Source of the DNA: Apostichopus japonicus
Taxonomy: Eukaryota > Echinodermata > Holothuroidea > Aspidochirotida > Stichopodidae
NCBI RefSeq assembly: GCF_037975245.1
Contig: NC_092567.1
Location: 21,798,376-21,862,375, forward strand
Direction of reading: 5' to 3'
DNA: 64,000 nt
Shown here: in pieces, positions 59,101 to 64,000 of the stretch
Numbering within the stretch: position 1 is the first letter of the stretch
Layout: each line of letters starts with the position of its first letter
The notes under the pieces: generated by a model
Databases searched by the model: none
Told to the model about the DNA's origin: nothing
The model's input: only the letters and a program-made list of their open reading frames with translations
Position numbers and translations under genes: made by a program

Positions 59101-61646
59101 TTTTCCTTCCGTTTTGTGTCTGCCTCTGTTAAGTTGTAAATGAAGAAACATCTCTGCCCTGAAATTTTGGGCCTTTTTCAGTAGCAGTTTACCCTCGACT
59201 ACCTTTTTTCGACTTTAATAAAAAACTATTTAACCCGCTATTTACACATCTGTACCTCTCGCAGTATGAAATAAATTAATGTACAAGAGAGAGTGTCCAT
59301 GTGTACATGACCAATGACAAAACAGAGCACAAATATACAGAAAATTACCTCGTGAATATTCAAACATAGTCATCAAATTATTTGCATATCAGTTTTTTTT
59401 CCTATATACATATATTGATAGCATTTGGCATTTAATTAACATAATATTACAAGTTCAGATTAATACAGCGCCTTAAAATATCTTAACCTTAAAAATGTTT
59501 ACCAAAATTTTACAAATCATACTCAACTTCAACAAAAATCTGTGTTTAATAAAAATCTTGCACCTTTAATATTTCGGCACCTTCTTGCTCCAACACTACC
59601 TCTTTTGACCTCCCTCCCTCCCCCCACCCCTCTGCCCTCCCCATTTATCTGACACCATTCAATTGTAGATTACACAAGTGTAAATATAAAAACAACTACA
59701 GATAAAAATTGAAGTGATCAGCACAACTTATCTGTTATCTTGAAATCGTTTTCAACTATTGTTTATTAACTAAAATTTAATATATATATATATTACCAAA
59801 TTAAGTTAAGTTACAAGCCCTCAATAACTCTGAATGACTTTTGCTGTGAAGATTTTCCAAAGATTTCCAATGTACTGTATAAGACCAGTAGCTTGTTCTT
59901 AAAATTTGAACCTTTTTGTAATCTGACAATATTTTGATATAAAACACAAATTACAAGAGATAATTAATCCTAAGCATGACAGATAAATTTCATATCTATC
60001 AATTGTTTTTTTTGTTTTAATGTTCATTAAAATGATTAATTGATTAACAGATTTTATACATTTCAAGACCCCCTCCCGGAACCGCTCCCGTGACAGAAGG
60101 AACAAAAAAAGTTAAAATAAATATTAGAATATATTTTCCTCGTGGGAGTTCTGCAGATATCAATATACATATTAATTTTTTCATTTTTCCAAAAATAGAA
60201 CTGTGTCATATACAAGAGTCGTCTTACTTTAACTATATACAAAGATCACTTACGCCAAATCGTCAAAAAATTATCGGAAAAAAGCGAGAAGAGAATTATG
60301 ATGGGGTTTATCTTAAAAATCGTACAAAAAAAAGTGTTAGAACGAATTAACAAAGTATGAGTTGTCAATACATACAGCTGAGAAGTTAAAGTTAATACTG
60401 AGCTTATAAAACATTTCCATCTCACCAATCCTTAAAAGTAACGAACGGCAAAAACCTCTCCTGTTTTTCTTCTTCTTTTTACACATGTTGACAATACTTC
60501 TGCAACAGTACTGAGTAGGCTAAAGTTTCATTTCAAGTCCAAGAAAACGAGTCATAAACTGCGTTTTTCCCCATAAAATAAATGTTGAAAATGCCGAAAT
60601 TTTCTCTCGTCACAATAAATGCAGATGAGGGATGGAATAATTTTCGGAAGACGATTTGAAGTCCTCTGCGAGTTGGTCACAAAACAAATCTATTTCAAGT
60701 TTTTGATATTTGTTGAAAACAAGTAGGAAAATATTGAATCCTTTTTACAAAAAATATTTATAAGGCTTTTCTTGGTAGTTTGACAATTAGCTCTGACTCC
60801 AAAAAAAGCCATAAATTTCTGAAGAAGATTTGACCTAAAATCAATTTCTGAGGAATAAACCACAGGGGTTAAGATCATGAGTGTGGCGACATTATATTTA
60901 AGAATCAACTGTGGAGTAAACTTGTCCACAGTTGTCATAAATTTTGACATCCCCGCTTCTGACTATCCCCCCTCTTTTTGGAAATCTGTTTGACATGGAA
61001 GTGAAATATTGTCACGAAAATGTCCAGAATCGAGGATGGAGATCCTGATCACAGTAAAAAATGAAAATATTTACTGTAACGCTGGACTTAATACAGAACT
61101 TGTCTCGGCCATAGGGCTATCCACTGAAAGAAGCACATGACAATTGACATGTCTGCGTTAGGCTAGCAGCCTATCTGTGTTGGTTTTTTTTTCCTTTTCC
61201 TCTTTGGCCAGCTGTCACATCAAAGCTCTCTCCTTGAGAAAAGTTATTAAGGCACAAATGATATACTTTGAACCTCTCTGTCTTTGTCACTACATTTTAG
61301 TGTGTAATAACAGATGCCAGGCCAAAAGCTTACAGCCTACATTTCGTTTCCTTGATAACGCCTTCCTATGATAACGATCACAATTTTCCAGTAGTGGTTA
61401 CCAAGTTCCCATCATTACAATATGCCATGGGTAGCAAAGGTCATCGAAGACGTTAGTGTACTTGTTACTTCGTAAACCGTTCCGCAATCGATCGGCGATT
61501 ACCATGACGACATGCGTTATGTCGACAGATTATCAAATTGTGGCACCATGGAACAATCTCCATCGTCGACCCGAAATGGCCACGTTTCGAAATCTCAAAA
61601 CTTTATTTTCAAGTTCGTCTCTTTTTCTCTCTGTTTCACTGTTCAT
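56114..61646. other. Intergenic, no gene recognised
   Basis: Between the FKBP start and the stop codon of the minus-strand gene at 61647. Only short open frames are seen, plus a G-rich run near 56965 and AT-rich sequence from 57.2 to 60.9 kb. The right part may include the 3' UTR of the gene at 61647. Confidence 0.45.
56257..56262. promoter_or_regulatory. CACGTG E-box upstream of FKBP start
   Basis: A CACGTG palindrome lies 144 bp upstream of the FKBP start codon in the likely promoter or 5' UTR. A six-base motif alone is weak evidence. Confidence 0.3.
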
Positions 61647-62921
61647 TCACACCCTGGTCGGTTTGAATTTTTCGTCTTCCCAGAATTCCAAGACCGCATC
61701 GTACTCGTGGTCACCGTTATTACACTTCTCGGTTGGGATGTACTTGGACATATATGGGTCCGGACCGCACGCCCCTCCACCGTTACTGTCGGTCAGCATT
61801 CTAGCCAGCTCGGCGTTGCTGACTTTCCCCGTGCTGTTTGCCGCCAAGAAGGCATTGTCCTGCAAAACAAAAAGAGTTGTAAATATGAAAGGTTTGGAAT
61901 TCTTTTGTCTTCCCAAAATGCAATGCTGCCATTTCTCCTGTTTCCCTCCCATATCCTATTGTGCAAAGAACTGTTACCTGTCCTTCCTATGCCCTCTGCT
62001 TCATGACCTACCCTATTAGATCTCTTTCATCCTACCTCCAGCGAAACAAAATCATGGACAAAGACTCTTCTTTCCATGGTAGGTTCAAAATCACCCCCCC
62101 CCCCTTCTCCTACCCTCAAAACCCTTTCTAAACTTCCCGCACCCTGTTGCAAAAGAAATCGTTGCACCGCGGTACTGCATGGCAAAATTTAACGGCCGTC
62201 CGAGAAGACCAAACTTTTGTCCAGGCCACCAAAATCGACTCTGGAGGTTGTCCGATGGGCAACTAGTTAATTGTTTTCATCAAATTCAGTTGTAACTAAA
62301 TACCTCCAAATAGGTCAGATGATACAGTGGTATCACCGTCTATTACTTTGAAGATATCCAAGTAAAATATAATATAATATATAATATATCATACATAATA
62401 TATAGTATATCATACATAATATAAAATATATCATACATAATATATAGCATATCATACATCATATATCTTACATAATATATAATATATCATACATAATATA
62501 TAACATATAGTATATAATACAAAATATATAATATATATGTAGTATATAATATAGTGGTACACCTATGATCCACCCAATATGACATTACACTGGCCCGAAA
62601 ACTGGTGTTGTATTCACCAAACCTACACATCTCTCTCCTAGCAGCGTACTTATTGGTCATTCTTTGTTATTTTGCCACATTTCTTATTCGGAAAATACAA
62701 ATTTGCCGATCGGGCGACTCTCTGGTAGTCCAAGGGATAACCAGATAAAATCCTTAATAATTTGCCCTGTATGATATCTCTATCGTACCTGTTTCGGGCA
62801 GTAGGTAATACTTCTGTCGTCTGGATGGGTGTTGGGGGCAATCTCGTTGCTGATCGCGTTAAATCTCACATCGGCGAAATAACTGGCACTTGACTGCGAA
62901 TACCCACAACCTCTCGGCCTC
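61647..62921 (-). CDS. Unrecognised protein, last two exons
   Basis: Two exons joined in frame: 62789-62921 (acceptor cccag, donor gtacga) and 61647-61859 (acceptor ttgcag, stop at 61647-61649). About 114 residues are visible and the 5' exons lie to the right. Four cysteines are seen (RGCGYS, TYCPKQ, GACGPD, EKCNNG), which with an Asn-Ser-Thr site fits a secreted or lumenal protein. The stretch NAFLAANSTGKVSNAELARM resembles an EF-hand (N, T, G, V and E in loop positions 3, 5, 6, 8, 12), but position 1 is Ala where Asp is expected. The family is not recognised and no function is proposed. Exon structure is moderately sure because both splice sites and the frame agree. Confidence 0.55.
62360..62548. 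repeat. AT-rich minisatellite
   Basis: Repeats of 'ataatatatcatacataata' of about 20-30 bp over about 190 bp, within the intron between the two exons of the unrecognised gene. Confidence 0.8.
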
Positions 62922-63597
62922 CTGGGAGCAGACGAGAAAACATGATGGATAAAAGTCAGTTTTGAAAAGTGTGAAAACAATTTTTTTTTTTTTTTTACAT
63001 TCATGTAAAGTCTAAACAAGACTCTTTGTGGAGTTGACTGTTTTTGGAATTATCAAATTTGCGATGTCTTTTCATCTTTCATATGAGTGTGATTGTTGCA
63101 ATAAAACAACAACATAAAAAAAGGAAAGGGAATATTTCTCACTACCTTATGAGAGTTTGGGTACCCAGGGAAACATAAGATCAAGAAATAAACGTGTTCT
63201 CATGTTTAGAATTTTTTTAAATATAAATATAAAAGTACCATGTTATGCACAAAGACTTGAAAAGACACTTAATGACATAATTGTCCCTGGTGCCTAAAAG
63301 GGGTTTCCCCTGACACCACTGACAACCCTCTTTTGATTTATGAGGGACCAACTGCATCTTTTGTTTCTTTAGTTGCCATGACGACACAAAATTACCATAA
63401 CAGACCATGAGTCACATATGATCAAAACATTATCTTCAAGAGAAAGTGGTTTGAAGTTACTTAAAGTAAATAAATTCAAATTATAAACAAACTTAATTGA
63501 AAAACCAAAAATATTATTTTCTTTCAAGAAATCCTCAATTCAGGTTAATTGCATTAGTCAATTCTGGACAAGACTTAGAAAGACAAACATATGCAAA
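62922..63597. other. Probable intron, no feature seen
   Basis: Continues upstream of exon 62789-62921 on the minus strand. No further coding exon was recognised. Confidence 0.4.
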
Positions 63598-64000
63598 TTG
63601 CATCCCTATTTATTTTTTATTTTATTTTTTTGCTTTTTTTATTTTGTTTATTTTTATTTGTTTATTTTTATTTGTTTATTTTATTTGTTTATTTTGTTGT
63701 ACTTGATGGACAAGACTTCGAAGACAGGCATATGCAATTGCATCCCTATTTATTTTTTATTTTATTTTTTTGCTTTTTTTATTTTGTTTATTTTTATTTG
63801 TTTATTTTTATTTGTTTATTTTATTTGTTTATTTTGTTGTACTTGATGGACAAGACTTCGAAGACAGGCATATGCAATTGCATCCCTATTTATTCATTTA
63901 ATTTATTTGCTTTTATTATTTTGTTTATTTTGTTTATTTACTTATATTTATATATTTATATATTTTATTTATTTGTTTATTTTATTTTTTTGTTTTATTT
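63598..64000 (+). repeat. T-rich 140-bp tandem repeat
   Basis: A 140-bp unit ('catccctatttattttttat' to 'gacaggcatatgcaattg') begins at 63601, 63741 and 63881. The first two are nearly identical, the third has diverged in its T/A run, and it continues to the window edge. Open frames here are repeat artefacts. Confidence 0.9.

Noticed and set aside
61456-62019. 187-codon and 164-codon open frames on the plus strand
   Set aside because: They overlap the better-supported minus-strand exon 61647-61859, have no recognised family and no splice or start context; they look like shadows of that exon.
63598-63846. Phe/Leu-rich open frames of up to 82 codons
   Set aside because: They arise from the T-rich 140-bp tandem repeat; hydrophobicity here reflects T content only.

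Overview
The window is a gene-containing stretch of an animal nuclear genome: multi-exon genes with GT-AG introns, a base composition that looks AT-rich, and many short interspersed repeats. The protein sequences are metazoan. The tRNA-derived SINEs (one with the 'TCCTTGGGCAAGGCGCTTAAT' type core) and the repeats starting near 'tttatatagcgc' suggest a marine invertebrate, perhaps an echinoderm. That placement is inference only.

Layout: (1) 1.0-4.6 kb, + strand: the 3' exons of a phosphatidylserine synthase 2-like gene whose 5' part lies outside the window. (2) 4.6-10.85 kb: repeat-bearing intergenic DNA ending in a long inverted repeat about 260 bp before the next start codon. (3) 10.85-17.05 kb, + strand: a complete thymidylate synthase gene whose catalytic-cysteine exon is tandemly repeated six times. 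(4) 17.1-24.6 kb: repeat-rich intergenic DNA. (5) 24.6-35.0 kb, + strand: a complete Ku70 (XRCC6) gene in 14 coding exons. (6) 35.0-44.5 kb: minisatellite, MITEs and a tandem array of tRNA-like units with internal Pol III promoter boxes. (7) 44.5-56.1 kb, - strand: a complete FKBP4/5-type immunophilin gene (two FKBP domains, TPR, acidic tail) in 10 coding exons. (8) 56.1-61.6 kb: no gene seen. (9) 61.6-62.9 kb, - strand: the last two exons of an unrecognised cysteine-containing, possibly EF-hand protein. (10) 63.6-64 kb: a T-rich 140-bp tandem repeat.

The genes are housekeeping genes: phospholipid synthesis, dTMP synthesis, DNA end joining and chaperone-linked prolyl isomerisation. Nothing in the sequence shows that they work as a unit. 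The most unusual feature is the thymidylate synthase exon array. Three copies are full length and encode the same peptide; three share a net 14-nt deletion that breaks the normal frame. Smaller partial exon duplications also occur in the phosphatidylserine synthase and Ku70 genes. Second in interest is the array of about ten tRNA-like, A-box/B-box/oligo-T units at 38.1-39.7 kb. No prokaryotic, viral or toxin system was recognised. Exon coordinates were derived by eye from splice consensus and remembered protein families, without alignment software.
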